NCBI GenBank assembly: GCA_051011595.1
Contig: JBPCTQ010000292.1
Span: 1-35,085 of the forward strand
DNA from: JAOUEE01 sp051011595
GTDB taxonomy: Bacteria > Actinomycetota > Acidimicrobiia > Acidimicrobiales > SHLQ01
Direction: 5' to 3'
Length of the DNA: 35,085 nucleotides
Both the position numbers and the translations under genes were made by a program. Below are positions 7,768 through 14,906 of this stretch, in pieces. Below the pieces are notes generated by a model, which saw only the letters and a program-made list of their open reading frames with translations, was not told where the DNA came from and ran no database searches. Numbering within the stretch: the stretch's first letter is position 1; each line of letters begins with the position of its first letter.

Positions 7768-9428
7768 GAACCCCGCGACTGGCCCAGTACGTATCCGGCG
7801 ATCACACCGATCAACGAAGCCGCGCTCTCGCCACTGAGGCTCTGTTGGAGAGCCAGCACCAGGATGGCGACGAGGATCACCAGCACCACGATCGCCTCGG
7901 TGAAGCTCCGGAAGACTCTCAGCTCGTACTCGCGGGCGTCGCTCTCACTGGTGGTCGACTCCTCTGAGCGCTTGCGAGCCCAGGCTCCGAAGATGAGGGC
8001 GGTGATGGCGAAGGCCACCACGAAGGCAATGAGTCGGATCAACTGGCCCGGGGTGAAGTTGACGCCGGAGCTTCCGTCGTCGGGGCTCGTCACATCGGTG
8101 GTGGCGTCATCTTCGACGATCGACTCCACGGTCGTCGGCTCACGTAGCTGGGCTCTCCACACGATCGCCGAGTCGCTGGCCGGAGCCGACAGGTCGGCGA
8201 CCACCGAGAAGACCTCGTCTACGCCGATCTCGATGCCATCGTCGAGTATCCATCTCACGGAGTTGCCATCGAGTTCCCCGTCGGCGGACACGCCCTGGAG
8301 GCCGGTGATGAGGTCGGTTCCCTGACTGGCCGACAGTTCGAGCACGACTGGGCCGGCCAGGTCGGTGGCGTCGATGTTGCGCACCCGAACACCCACGTTG
8401 GTGGAGTTCCCGCCGCTCACCTCGGCCAGGACCTGCACCTCCATCTCGACCAGCGGGGCATCCAGATCCAGGACTTGGGTGACCGACGCCCGGTCCACCT
8501 CCTTCAACACGAGAGTCGATTCCTGAGTGGTCTCCCTGCTGCCGAAGTTGGCCCCAGGAGCCACACTCAGGCGGTAGCTCGCCGTGCCGTCTTTGCCGAC
8601 CGACAGCGAGATGGTGTTGTTGTCCGAGTCGGGTGGGATCTCCGAGGAGTCCGTCAATTTCGAGGCAACCACCAGAGAGGGAGCGATCTGCTCACGAATC
8701 GTCACGTCGGCGAAACTCTCGAACTGCGCCGCGTCGTCGCCCACCACGGTGATGGTCTTCACCACCCCGGCCGCGGCCACCGTCACGTCGGATCCGGGCG
8801 CCTGGTCGTCCGGCTCGGTGGTGGTCGTGGATTCCGAGGCATTCAACTCTGCCGGAGCGACAGAAGTAGTGCTGCTCGTCGTGACGGTCGTGGTGGTCGT
8901 CGCCGACTCCAGAGCGGAGGTCGTCGACCACGACACCTGCAGGTTGAGGTCGGCCACGACTGTCGCCCGTTGCGTAACGGCGTTGCCATCGGGATCGGCG
9001 AAGCTGAATTTCACCTCCTTGCCAGCGGCGGCCGACTCCGCCGTCCATTGGAAGAACGGGTCAACGACAAGACGGTTCGGCTCGTCGTTCACCGTGGCCA
9101 AGCCGTCGATGTCGCTGAGCAGGGCGCTGTCGACCGACAAGCAGATCACCTGCCGCCGGGTCATGACGACGGGCGGCGATGGGCGTGTCGTCACCTCGTC
9201 ACACGCATCCTCGGCTGCCCTCACATCCCACAGCACCTCGGTCAACAGAGTGGTGGCAGTCGACTCGGTACTGGTTGTCGACCCGGTCGAGGTTGTCGCC
9301 TCGGTCGTGGCCGGGGGCGCGGTTGTCGTTGCGCCGTCCTGGGCCAACACCGCGGAGGCCGTGACCGCCATCAGGGCCACCAGCGCGGCCAGCAGCATCG
9401 CCACGGTCAGTTTCTGTCTCGTTCTCAT
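7761..9428 (-). CDS. Secreted, C-terminally anchored protein of unknown function
   Basis: A 555-residue protein. Residues 1-31 form a signal peptide (basic MRTRQK start, hydrophobic core, AVLAQDG cleavage region). A Thr/Ser-rich stretch follows (TTTTAPPATTEATTSTGS), and a second Thr-rich linker lies near the middle (SATTTTTVTTSSTTSVAP). The intervening and later parts resemble beta-rich domains (VRVRNIDATDLAGPVVLELS, reminiscent of DUF11-like repeats, but not assignable). Near the C-terminus are two transmembrane helices separated by a charged loop (ARKRSEES..DAREYELRVF). The final stretch is small and glycine-rich. The ATG overlaps the stop of the upstream membrane-protein gene as ATGA and has GAAGGGG just upstream. 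It is probably a surface protein anchored by its C-terminal hairpin and made with the upstream gene. Confidence 0.82.
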   Translation of the reverse strand: MRTRQKLTVAMLLAALVALMAVTASAVLAQDGATTTAPPATTEATTSTGSTTSTESTATTLLTEVLWDVRAAEDACDEVTTRPSPPVVMTRRQVICLSVDSALLSDIDGLATVNDEPNRLVVDPFFQWTAESAAAGKEVKFSFADPDGNAVTQRATVVADLNLQVSWSTTSALESATTTTTVTTSSTTSVAPAELNASESTTTTEPDDQAPGSDVTVAAAGVVKTITVVGDDAAQFESFADVTIREQIAPSLVVASKLTDSSEIPPDSDNNTISLSVGKDGTASYRLSVAPGANFGSRETTQESTLVLKEVDRASVTQVLDLDAPLVEMEVQVLAEVSGGNSTNVGVRVRNIDATDLAGPVVLELSASQGTDLITGLQGVSADGELDGNSVRWILDDGIEIGVDEVFSVVADLSAPASDSAIVWRAQLREPTTVESIVEDDATTDVTSPDDGSSGVNFTPGQLIRLIAFVVAFAITALIFGAWARKRSEESTTSESDAREYELRVFRSFTEAIVVLVILVAILVLALQQSLSGESAASLIGVIAGYVLGQSRGSA

Positions 9429-10204
9429 GGCCCCTTCTTTCCCTTCCCTCGTGGCCGGTTGAATCGCTGCATTCCGACGAGGAAGACCACGATCCCGGCC
9501 ACAATCAGCACCGTCCACCACAGGCTGGGTGTCTGCGCGTCGTCGTCACCAAAATCGAACATGGCCAGGCTGCCCACCGCGGTCATACCGATCCCGATCA
9601 TGATGAGAACAGAAGCGCCGTCGATGGCCAGCGCCTTCTCGATGAAGTTGGGGCCGGGTGGCGCAAAACTGAACGCCACCAGCGCCAGCAGGAACACCAC
9701 CACAGCGATGACCAGCCACAACCACGGCAACACGGTGTCGAACTCCACGTTGCCGATACCGACGATGGCCATGACGAAGAACACCGCCGACCCCGCGAGG
9801 AGCAACACCCCGACCGGCATGTACCAGTACCGCTCCCACGGGGTCTGACAAACCGTCTCCGTCTTGAAGGTGTCGCCCTTCTTGTCCTGCTTGTCCTGCT
9901 TGCCCTTCTTGACCTTCTTGCCCTCTGCCGCCTTGCCCTCTGCCGCCTTGCCCTCTGCCGCGGGGACCTCGAAACACCGTTCGGTGTTGCACCAGTCCCG
10001 GAATCGTTTCACCGGGGGCAGGTGCCAGATCCCGGCGCCGACCAACAAGATGATGGCCACCACCAGCCCGACGGTGGCCAGTCCCTCCCACCAATCGACG
10101 ATGTCGGCGACCAGCAACAAACCGGCCACGGCCGCGAGGGCCAGGGCGAAGAGCGCGACGCTGATTCCCTCGTCGAGCCTCTTGCCGTTCGCCGTGTTCC
10201 CCAT
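9425..10204 (-). CDS. Six-helix membrane protein with Lys-rich AAEGK-repeat loop
   Basis: A 259-residue protein with helices near residues 14-35, 42-61, 128-149, 160-180, 195-215 and 227-246. The loop between helices two and three contains three tandem AAEGK units (82-96), then a strongly basic KKVKKGKQDKQDKKGD stretch and a pair of cysteines (72, 77) with a third at 119. I do not recognise a family. The ATG at 10204 is preferred over upstream codons because hydrophobic sequence begins soon after it. A perfect inverted repeat sits 13 bases upstream. Its stop overlaps the next start as ATGA, so it is co-expressed with the secreted protein, possibly as a membrane partner or export platform (inference). 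Confidence 0.8.
   Translation of the reverse strand: MGNTANGKRLDEGISVALFALALAAVAGLLLVADIVDWWEGLATVGLVVAIILLVGAGIWHLPPVKRFRDWCNTERCFEVPAAEGKAAEGKAAEGKKVKKGKQDKQDKKGDTFKTETVCQTPWERYWYMPVGVLLLAGSAVFFVMAIVGIGNVEFDTVLPWLWLVIAVVVFLLALVAFSFAPPGPNFIEKALAIDGASVLIMIGIGMTAVGSLAMFDFGDDDAQTPSLWWTVLIVAGIVVFLVGMQRFNRPRGKGKKGP
9917..9961 (-). repeat. 15-base tandem repeat, three copies, encoding AAEGK
   Basis: Three consecutive 15-base units give AAEGK three times in the cytoplasmic-looking loop of the membrane protein. The copies are nearly identical at the DNA level, which suggests recent slippage expansion and possible length variation between strains. Confidence 0.85.
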
Positions 10205-10216
10205 GGGCACCCGCCG

Positions 10217-10237
10217 TCGTCGGCCCCGGGCCGACGA
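10217..10237. promoter_or_regulatory. Perfect 21-base inverted repeat, candidate operator
   Basis: Left arm TCGTCGGCCC (10217-10226) and right arm GGGCCGACGA (10228-10237) are exact complements around one central C. It lies in the 130-base divergent region, 13 bases before the membrane-protein start at 10204 and about 100 bases before the P450 start. It could be a dimeric repressor operator shared by both sides, or an RNA hairpin in the leader of the minus-strand operon. It does not resemble the KstR cholesterol operator. Confidence 0.5.
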
Positions 10238-10334
10238 ACCTCCTGCCCCCAAGGAGAGTACCGCGTGCAGCAGGAATGATAAAGAAGGAGGCGCTCGTCG
10301 AGCCAGCGTGGCCGAGGGCCCCGAGGAGACCGTG

Positions 10335-11498
10335 GTGACAACCAACATCTTGGATCCGGACTGGTGGCGTTCGGACCCCCAGGAGACCTACCGGCGCCTG
10401 CTCGATCACGACGGGCTGTGGCGTGACGAAACCAGCGGATTCTGGATCGCCGCCCGTCACGCCGATGTGCTGGCCGTCGAACGCGACCCGGTCACCTTCT
10501 CGAGCCGAGAGCACTACCGGCTGGAACCGTCGCCCGACGAACAGACGATGATCAGCCACGACGACCCCACCCACCTGGCCCAGCGGCGCATCGTCAACCG
10601 GCGCTTCACCCCTCGGGCCGTGCGCTCGCATTCCGACCACTACCAGGCCCTGGTCAGCGATCTCGTCGACCGCGCCGTGGCCGACCAGCAACAGCACGGC
10701 TCGATCGAGGTCATCCATGCCCTGGCCGCTCAGCTGCCGTGCCGGGTCACGGCCGAACTCATCGGCTTCGGACAGGACCGCTGGCAGGAGGTCCAGTCGT
10801 GGTCCGAGCGGCAGATGCGTATCGACCGCCGCAACGTGGAGCCCGACGCCTTCCTCGGCCTGATGACCAGCATCGAGGAGTGGGCCACGATCATGCAGGA
10901 TGTCCTGCCCCAACGGGCCGCCGAACCCCAGGACGACCTCTTCACCGACTGGCTGGGAGCCGGCATGGACCCCCGCACCATGGTGCAGGAAACGGGCCTG
11001 CTGATCGCCGGCGGGGCCGAGACCACCCGCACCGTGATCGCCCACGGCCTTCGCACCTTCGTCGACCATCCCGAAGACTGGGAGCGGCTGGCCGCCGATC
11101 CGTCGTCGATGACCCTGGCCGTCGAGGAACTGATCCGATGGGTGACCCCGCTCAACAACATGTTCCGCCGCACCACGGCCGACACCGAGCTGGCCGGTAC
11201 AACGCTGGCCCGTGGCGACCGCATCACCTTGCTGTATCCGGCAGCCAACCGAGACCCGCGGGTGTTCACCGACCCGGATCGGTTCGACATCAGCCGTGAC
11301 CCCAATCCCCACCTGGCGTTCGGCCACGGCACCCACTTCTGTCTCGGCGCCAACCTGGCCCGCGTCGAGTTGCGGCTGCTGTTCGAAGAGCTCACCCGGC
11401 GCGTCACGAACCTGCGGGTGGTCTCCGAACCCGACGTGGAACCGAACATCTTCGCCCGGGCCGTTCGCCGCTTCGACCTCGCCTTCGACGTTCGCTGA
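10335..11498 (+). CDS. Cytochrome P450, CYP142-like
   Basis: A 387-residue bacterial P450, a haem monooxygenase needing an external ferredoxin and reductase. The oxygen-binding I-helix motif AGGAETT is at residues 225-231, the K-helix ExxR at E265-R268, and the haem loop FGHGTHFCLGANLAR has Cys336 as axial ligand. From memory, the closest match is mycobacterial CYP142, a steroid side-chain oxidase: compare DDPTHL..R..VN..FT, NPHLAFG.GTHFCLG and LIRW..P..NM.R. A steroid or terpenoid substrate is therefore likely but unproven. GTG at 10335 has GAGGAG six bases upstream; GTG at 10332 or 10308 are alternatives. No ferredoxin or steroid-catabolism gene is adjacent, so electron partners must come from elsewhere. 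Confidence 0.9.
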   Translation: MTTNILDPDWWRSDPQETYRRLLDHDGLWRDETSGFWIAARHADVLAVERDPVTFSSREHYRLEPSPDEQTMISHDDPTHLAQRRIVNRRFTPRAVRSHSDHYQALVSDLVDRAVADQQQHGSIEVIHALAAQLPCRVTAELIGFGQDRWQEVQSWSERQMRIDRRNVEPDAFLGLMTSIEEWATIMQDVLPQRAAEPQDDLFTDWLGAGMDPRTMVQETGLLIAGGAETTRTVIAHGLRTFVDHPEDWERLAADPSSMTLAVEELIRWVTPLNNMFRRTTADTELAGTTLARGDRITLLYPAANRDPRVFTDPDRFDISRDPNPHLAFGHGTHFCLGANLARVELRLLFEELTRRVTNLRVVSEPDVEPNIFARAVRRFDLAFDVR

Positions 11499-11508
11499 CG
11501 GTGGCCGC

Positions 11509-13041
11509 CTAGTGGCCGGTGCCGGCGCTGCCGCTGTGTTGGCGGTGCAGCCGTTCGGCATGGCGGTTGAGGCCCACCAGCTCGGCGGAGATTCCGCGGT
11601 CGGCGAACTTCGCCACCACCGTGTCGAGGGCCACCACAGCCGAGGTGTCCCAGACCCGAGCCTCGCTGAGGTCGATCTCCACGCGCTTGACCTTCACGGC
11701 GTCATAGTCGAAGGCGTGGACCAGATCGTTGGTCGACGCGAAGAACAGCTCGCCCGACACGGCGTAGAGCCGCTCGACGTTGTCAGGGTCGACCACACTC
11801 GACACCTGCACCACGTGGGAGACGTGGCGGACGAAGAAGACGGCTGACAACAGCACCCCGGCGGCCACGCCGTAGGCCAGGTTGTGGGTGATCACCACGA
11901 TGGCCACGGTGACAATCATGACCGCCGACTCGGCGCGGGGCATGGCCCGCAACGTGCTGGGCCGAACACTCGACCAGTTGAACGTGGCCACCGCCACCAT
12001 GATCATCACGGCCACCAGCGCCGCCATGGGGATACGGGCCACCAGATCTCCGAGGGCCAGGATCAGGATCAGCAGGAACACACCCGATGCCAAGGTCGAC
12101 AAACGAGTCCGCCCACCCGAGCGGTGATTGATCATCGACTGGCCGATCATGGCGCAACCAGCCATCCCACCCAGGAATCCGGTGAAGATGTTGGCCACCC
12201 CTTGGCCGTTCGACTCACGGTTCTTGTCGGAGTTGGTGTCGGTGAGGTCGTCCAGCAACTGGGCGGTCAACAACGACTCCAGAAGACCGACCAGGGCCAG
12301 GGTGATCGAGAACGGCAAGATGATCCACAACGTCTCGAGGGTGAACGGCACATCCGGTGCACTCGGCACCGGCAACGATCCGGGCAGCTCTCCCATGTCG
12401 CCCACCGTGGGGACGTCGAGGCCGAAACCGATACTCACTGCCGACACCACCACGATGGCCACCAGCGGCGACGGCACCACGCGGCTGATCAGCGGCAGGC
12501 CGTAGATCACCACCAGCCCCAGTCCGATGAAAGCCAGGTTCAGGGGGAGCTGCTCGCTGTCGGCGTCTGCGTCGGTCAGGAAAATGTGGGGTACCTGAGC
12601 CAGGAAGATCAGCATGGCCAAGGCGTTGACGAAGCCGGTCATCACCGTCCGGGGCACGAAGCGCATGAGTGATCCCACACCCAACAATCCGAATCCCACC
12701 TGGAGAACACCGGCCAGGATGGTGGCCGCGAACAGGTAGCCCACACCGTGATCGGCCACCAGGGGAACCACCACCAGCGCCATAGCACCGGTCGCCGCCG
12801 AGATCATGCCCTGACGGCCACCGGTCATGGAGATGATGATGGCGATGGAGAACGATGCGTAGAGCCCGACCTTGGGGTCGACACCGGCGATGATCGAGAA
12901 CGAGATGGCCTCGGGTATGAGGGCCAGCGCCACCACCAAACCCGAGAGCAGGTTGGCCTTGGGGTTGTCCGACCAGCCACCGGGAAACCACGCCGGTCGG
13001 CGGAGCCGCCGACGCGACGGGACAGGGGTGAACGATGGCAT
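11509..13041 (-). CDS. SulP (SLC26)-family anion transporter with STAS domain
   Basis: A 510-residue inner-membrane transporter. The N-terminal region shows the SulP pattern (NLLSGLVVALALIPEAISFS, then GLYASFSIAIIISMTGGRQG and ATGAMALVV), followed by about ten further hydrophobic segments. The cytoplasmic STAS domain occupies about residues 423-510 (VEIDLSEARVWDTSAVVALD). The substrate could be sulfate, bicarbonate or another anion; there is no carbonic anhydrase or sulfur gene nearby to decide. The ATG at 13041 is preferred because AAAGGTG precedes it; ATG at 13059 is possible. The C-terminal tail is His-rich (RHAERLHRQHSGSAGTGH). It is convergent with the P450 (10 bases apart) and divergent from the acetyltransferase. 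Confidence 0.93.
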   Translation of the reverse strand: MPSFTPVPSRRRLRRPAWFPGGWSDNPKANLLSGLVVALALIPEAISFSIIAGVDPKVGLYASFSIAIIISMTGGRQGMISAATGAMALVVVPLVADHGVGYLFAATILAGVLQVGFGLLGVGSLMRFVPRTVMTGFVNALAMLIFLAQVPHIFLTDADADSEQLPLNLAFIGLGLVVIYGLPLISRVVPSPLVAIVVVSAVSIGFGLDVPTVGDMGELPGSLPVPSAPDVPFTLETLWIILPFSITLALVGLLESLLTAQLLDDLTDTNSDKNRESNGQGVANIFTGFLGGMAGCAMIGQSMINHRSGGRTRLSTLASGVFLLILILALGDLVARIPMAALVAVMIMVAVATFNWSSVRPSTLRAMPRAESAVMIVTVAIVVITHNLAYGVAAGVLLSAVFFVRHVSHVVQVSSVVDPDNVERLYAVSGELFFASTNDLVHAFDYDAVKVKRVEIDLSEARVWDTSAVVALDTVVAKFADRGISAELVGLNRHAERLHRQHSGSAGTGH

Positions 13042-13155
13042 GGGCACCTTTGTGAACATCGGGGCGGAGAAACGCCGGGAATCACAGGGCGCCGGGCAAG
13101 GGTACGGCGCAGCAACCGGTTCGGTGCTGTCATCTTGGTCACACCACTGCGGACG

Positions 13156-13161
13156 TAGGGT
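13156..13161 (+). promoter_or_regulatory. Candidate -10 element of a leaderless promoter for the GNAT gene
   Basis: TAGGGT followed by exactly seven bases and then the GTG start at 13169, the same arrangement as at the CBS gene. No Shine-Dalgarno sequence is visible before the GTG, which supports leaderless transcription. The hexamer match is by eye. Confidence 0.45.
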
Positions 13162-13168
13162 TGGCCCT

Positions 13169-13606
13169 GTGACCACCATCCGCCGCCTCGGCGTCGACGA
13201 CGTCGCCGCGTTGCTCGACGCCACCCACCTGTTCGACGAACCGGTTCAGGCCCACTGGGCTCGCGACTTCCTCGATCGGCCCGGCCACCATCTGCTGGTT
13301 GCCTATGTCGACGACGATCCGGTGGGTTTCGTCAGCGGGGTCGAGATCGCCCATCCCGACAAGGCCATGGAGCTGTTGGTGTACGAGTTGGGGGTCGACA
13401 GTGACCACCGCCGCCGAGGCATCGCCACGGCACTTCTCCGAGCCCTCGACGGGCAGGTCGACGCGCGGGGCACGTGGGTGGTGACCGAACCCGACAATCA
13501 GCCGGCCCGAGCCACGTACCGGTCCATCGGCGGCCATGAAGAACCGACTGTTGTGTTCACCTGGGGCGCCGTCCCACCCGAGCTTCACGAGGAGAACTCA
13601 CGTTGA
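13169..13606 (+). CDS. GNAT-family N-acetyltransferase
   Basis: A 145-residue acetyl-CoA-dependent acyltransferase of the GNAT fold. The acetyl-CoA-binding motif A region reads LVYELGVDSDHRRRGIATAL (about residues 71-90), containing the diagnostic Q/R-x-x-G-x-G/A element as RRRGIA. A C-terminal ARATYRSIGG follows. Length and the YELGV...HRRRGIATAL stretch recall AAC(3)-I-like proteins, but this is not enough to claim aminoglycoside resistance. The start is GTG at 13169; no ATG gives a full GNAT N-terminus. The stop overlaps the TTG start of the dehydrogenase by three bases, so both are translated from one mRNA and may serve the same small-molecule pathway. Confidence 0.85.
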   Translation: MTTIRRLGVDDVAALLDATHLFDEPVQAHWARDFLDRPGHHLLVAYVDDDPVGFVSGVEIAHPDKAMELLVYELGVDSDHRRRGIATALLRALDGQVDARGTWVVTEPDNQPARATYRSIGGHEEPTVVFTWGAVPPELHEENSR

Positions 13607-14697
13607 AGACCAACGCAGCCGTGTTGCGGGACGGCCACGGGCCCTTCACGCTCGAAGAACTGACGGTGGCTGAGCCCGATGAGCACGAGGTGCTGGTTCG
13701 GCTGACGGCGAGCGGCCTGTGCCACACCGACCTGTTGTTCCGCGAGCTACCGGCCGAGTTCTTTCCGGGCCCACAGGTCTACGGCCACGAAGGCGCAGGA
13801 GTGGTCGAGGCAACCGGTTCCGCTGTGCATGACCTGGCCGAGGGCGACCATGTGGTGCTCTCGTTCAACTCCTGCCAGAACTGCCCCGCCTGTGCCGAGC
13901 AACGTCCGGCCTGTTGTTTCGACTTCATGACCCACAACATGAGCGGGGGACGCCTCGATGGCACCGCCGCCTTCACCGATGCCCAGGGGCAGCCGGTGGG
14001 CTCTCACTTCTTCGGCCAGTCGTCGTTCGCCGCGTTGACCGTGGCGGCCCGCCAATCGGTGGTCAAGGTCGCGAGCGATCTCGATCTGTCGATCCTGGGC
14101 CCGCTCGGGTGTGGCATCCAGACCGGCGCCGGGGCCGTGCTCAACACGCTGGCCGTCACTCCTGGCAGCAGCCTCGTTGTCGCCGGAGCCGGCTCGTTGG
14201 GTCTGGCCGCGGTGATGGCCGCGCGGGTGGCCGGCGCCGACACGATCATCGCGATCGACCGGCACCAGAGTCGACTGGAACTGGCGCAGCGATTCGGGGC
14301 GACCGAAACCATCTCCGGCGGCGCGGGAACACTCGGCCCGGCGATCGCGGAAGCGACAGGCGGCGGCGCCGATTTCGCTTTGGACACCACCGGCAATGCA
14401 GCCGTTGTGCGGGGCTGCCTGGAGGGCCTCAACAACATCGGCACCCTCGGAGTGGCCGGCGTGGGTTTCGGTGAGCTCACCATCGACCACCAGTCGCTGA
14501 TCAGCGGGCGTCGCATCGTGGGGGTCATGGAAGGCGACTCGGTGCCCGCCGAGTTCATTCCCCGGCTCACCGATCTTCACGCCAGCGGCCAGTTCCCCTA
14601 CGACGAGCTCATCACCACGTTCCCGATCGCCGACATCAACGATGCCGAGGCGGCCAGCCTGAGCGGCGAGGTGATCAAGCCGGTTCTCCTCTTCTGA
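13603..14697 (+). CDS. Zinc-dependent aryl-alcohol-type dehydrogenase (MDR superfamily)
   Basis: A 364-residue medium-chain NAD(P)-dependent alcohol dehydrogenase. Catalytic zinc ligands are C40 (GLCHTD), H62 with E63 (GHEGAG) and C170 (LGCGIQTG). The structural-zinc cysteines C91, C94, C97 and C105 are all present. The nucleotide-binding glycines are in AGAGSLG (194-200). The HFFGQSSFA stretch after the lobe resembles benzyl/aryl-alcohol dehydrogenases of the XylB type. Substrate is unproven; primary aromatic or other bulky alcohols are likely. The start is TTG at 13603 with GAGGAG eight bases upstream, overlapping the GNAT stop. It belongs to a two-gene operon. Confidence 0.93.
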   Translation: MKTNAAVLRDGHGPFTLEELTVAEPDEHEVLVRLTASGLCHTDLLFRELPAEFFPGPQVYGHEGAGVVEATGSAVHDLAEGDHVVLSFNSCQNCPACAEQRPACCFDFMTHNMSGGRLDGTAAFTDAQGQPVGSHFFGQSSFAALTVAARQSVVKVASDLDLSILGPLGCGIQTGAGAVLNTLAVTPGSSLVVAGAGSLGLAAVMAARVAGADTIIAIDRHQSRLELAQRFGATETISGGAGTLGPAIAEATGGGADFALDTTGNAAVVRGCLEGLNNIGTLGVAGVGFGELTIDHQSLISGRRIVGVMEGDSVPAEFIPRLTDLHASGQFPYDELITTFPIADINDAEAASLSGEVIKPVLLF

Positions 14698-14843
14698 CAA
14701 CGACGTGTCCCTGGACACATGTCGCCGATCCGGCGAGGACGCCCGTTACCCTGGAGACCGCTCCGGCCGCTTCGCGTGGTCGGTGGGTTCACAGACGGGT
14801 CTTGGTTCTTCCGGTCAACGTGAGCCAACCCCCCTCTCAACGA

Positions 14844-14861
14844 CCCGCCGAATCCGGCGGG
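14844..14861 (+). promoter_or_regulatory. Stem-loop in the leader of the DEAD-box helicase gene
   Basis: CCCGCCG (14844-14850) and CGGCGGG (14855-14861) form a 7-bp GC stem with a four-base AATC loop, 45 bases before the helicase ATG. A -10-like TACCCT (14747-14752) lies further upstream, which would give a leader of roughly 150 bases. It could be a target of the helicase's own unwinding, as in cold-responsive genes, or an attenuator; both are inferences. Confidence 0.35.
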
Positions 14862-14906
14862 CATTCCGAACCCAGACTGCTCGCGCCAACGCGGGCAAGG
14901 AGCAAC

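Noticed and set aside
8475..9848. Plus-strand open frame opposite the secreted and membrane pair
   Set aside because: Arg/Gly/His-rich translation without domains; the minus-strand genes have a signal peptide, helices and an ATGA junction.
10205..10334. KstR-type cholesterol operator before the P450
   Set aside because: No AAC-NN-GTT core is present in the divergent region; the palindrome there has an unrelated GC-rich sequence.
13169..13606. Aminoglycoside 3-N-acetyltransferase
   Set aside because: Only the general GNAT acetyl-CoA motif and length agree; no resistance context or substrate-specific residues could be confirmed, so a general GNAT call is kept.
14705..14718. GTGTCC-CT-GGACAC repeat after the dehydrogenase as a terminator
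   Set aside because: The two-base loop is too small for the full stem and no T-tract follows; it is too weak to list as a feature.
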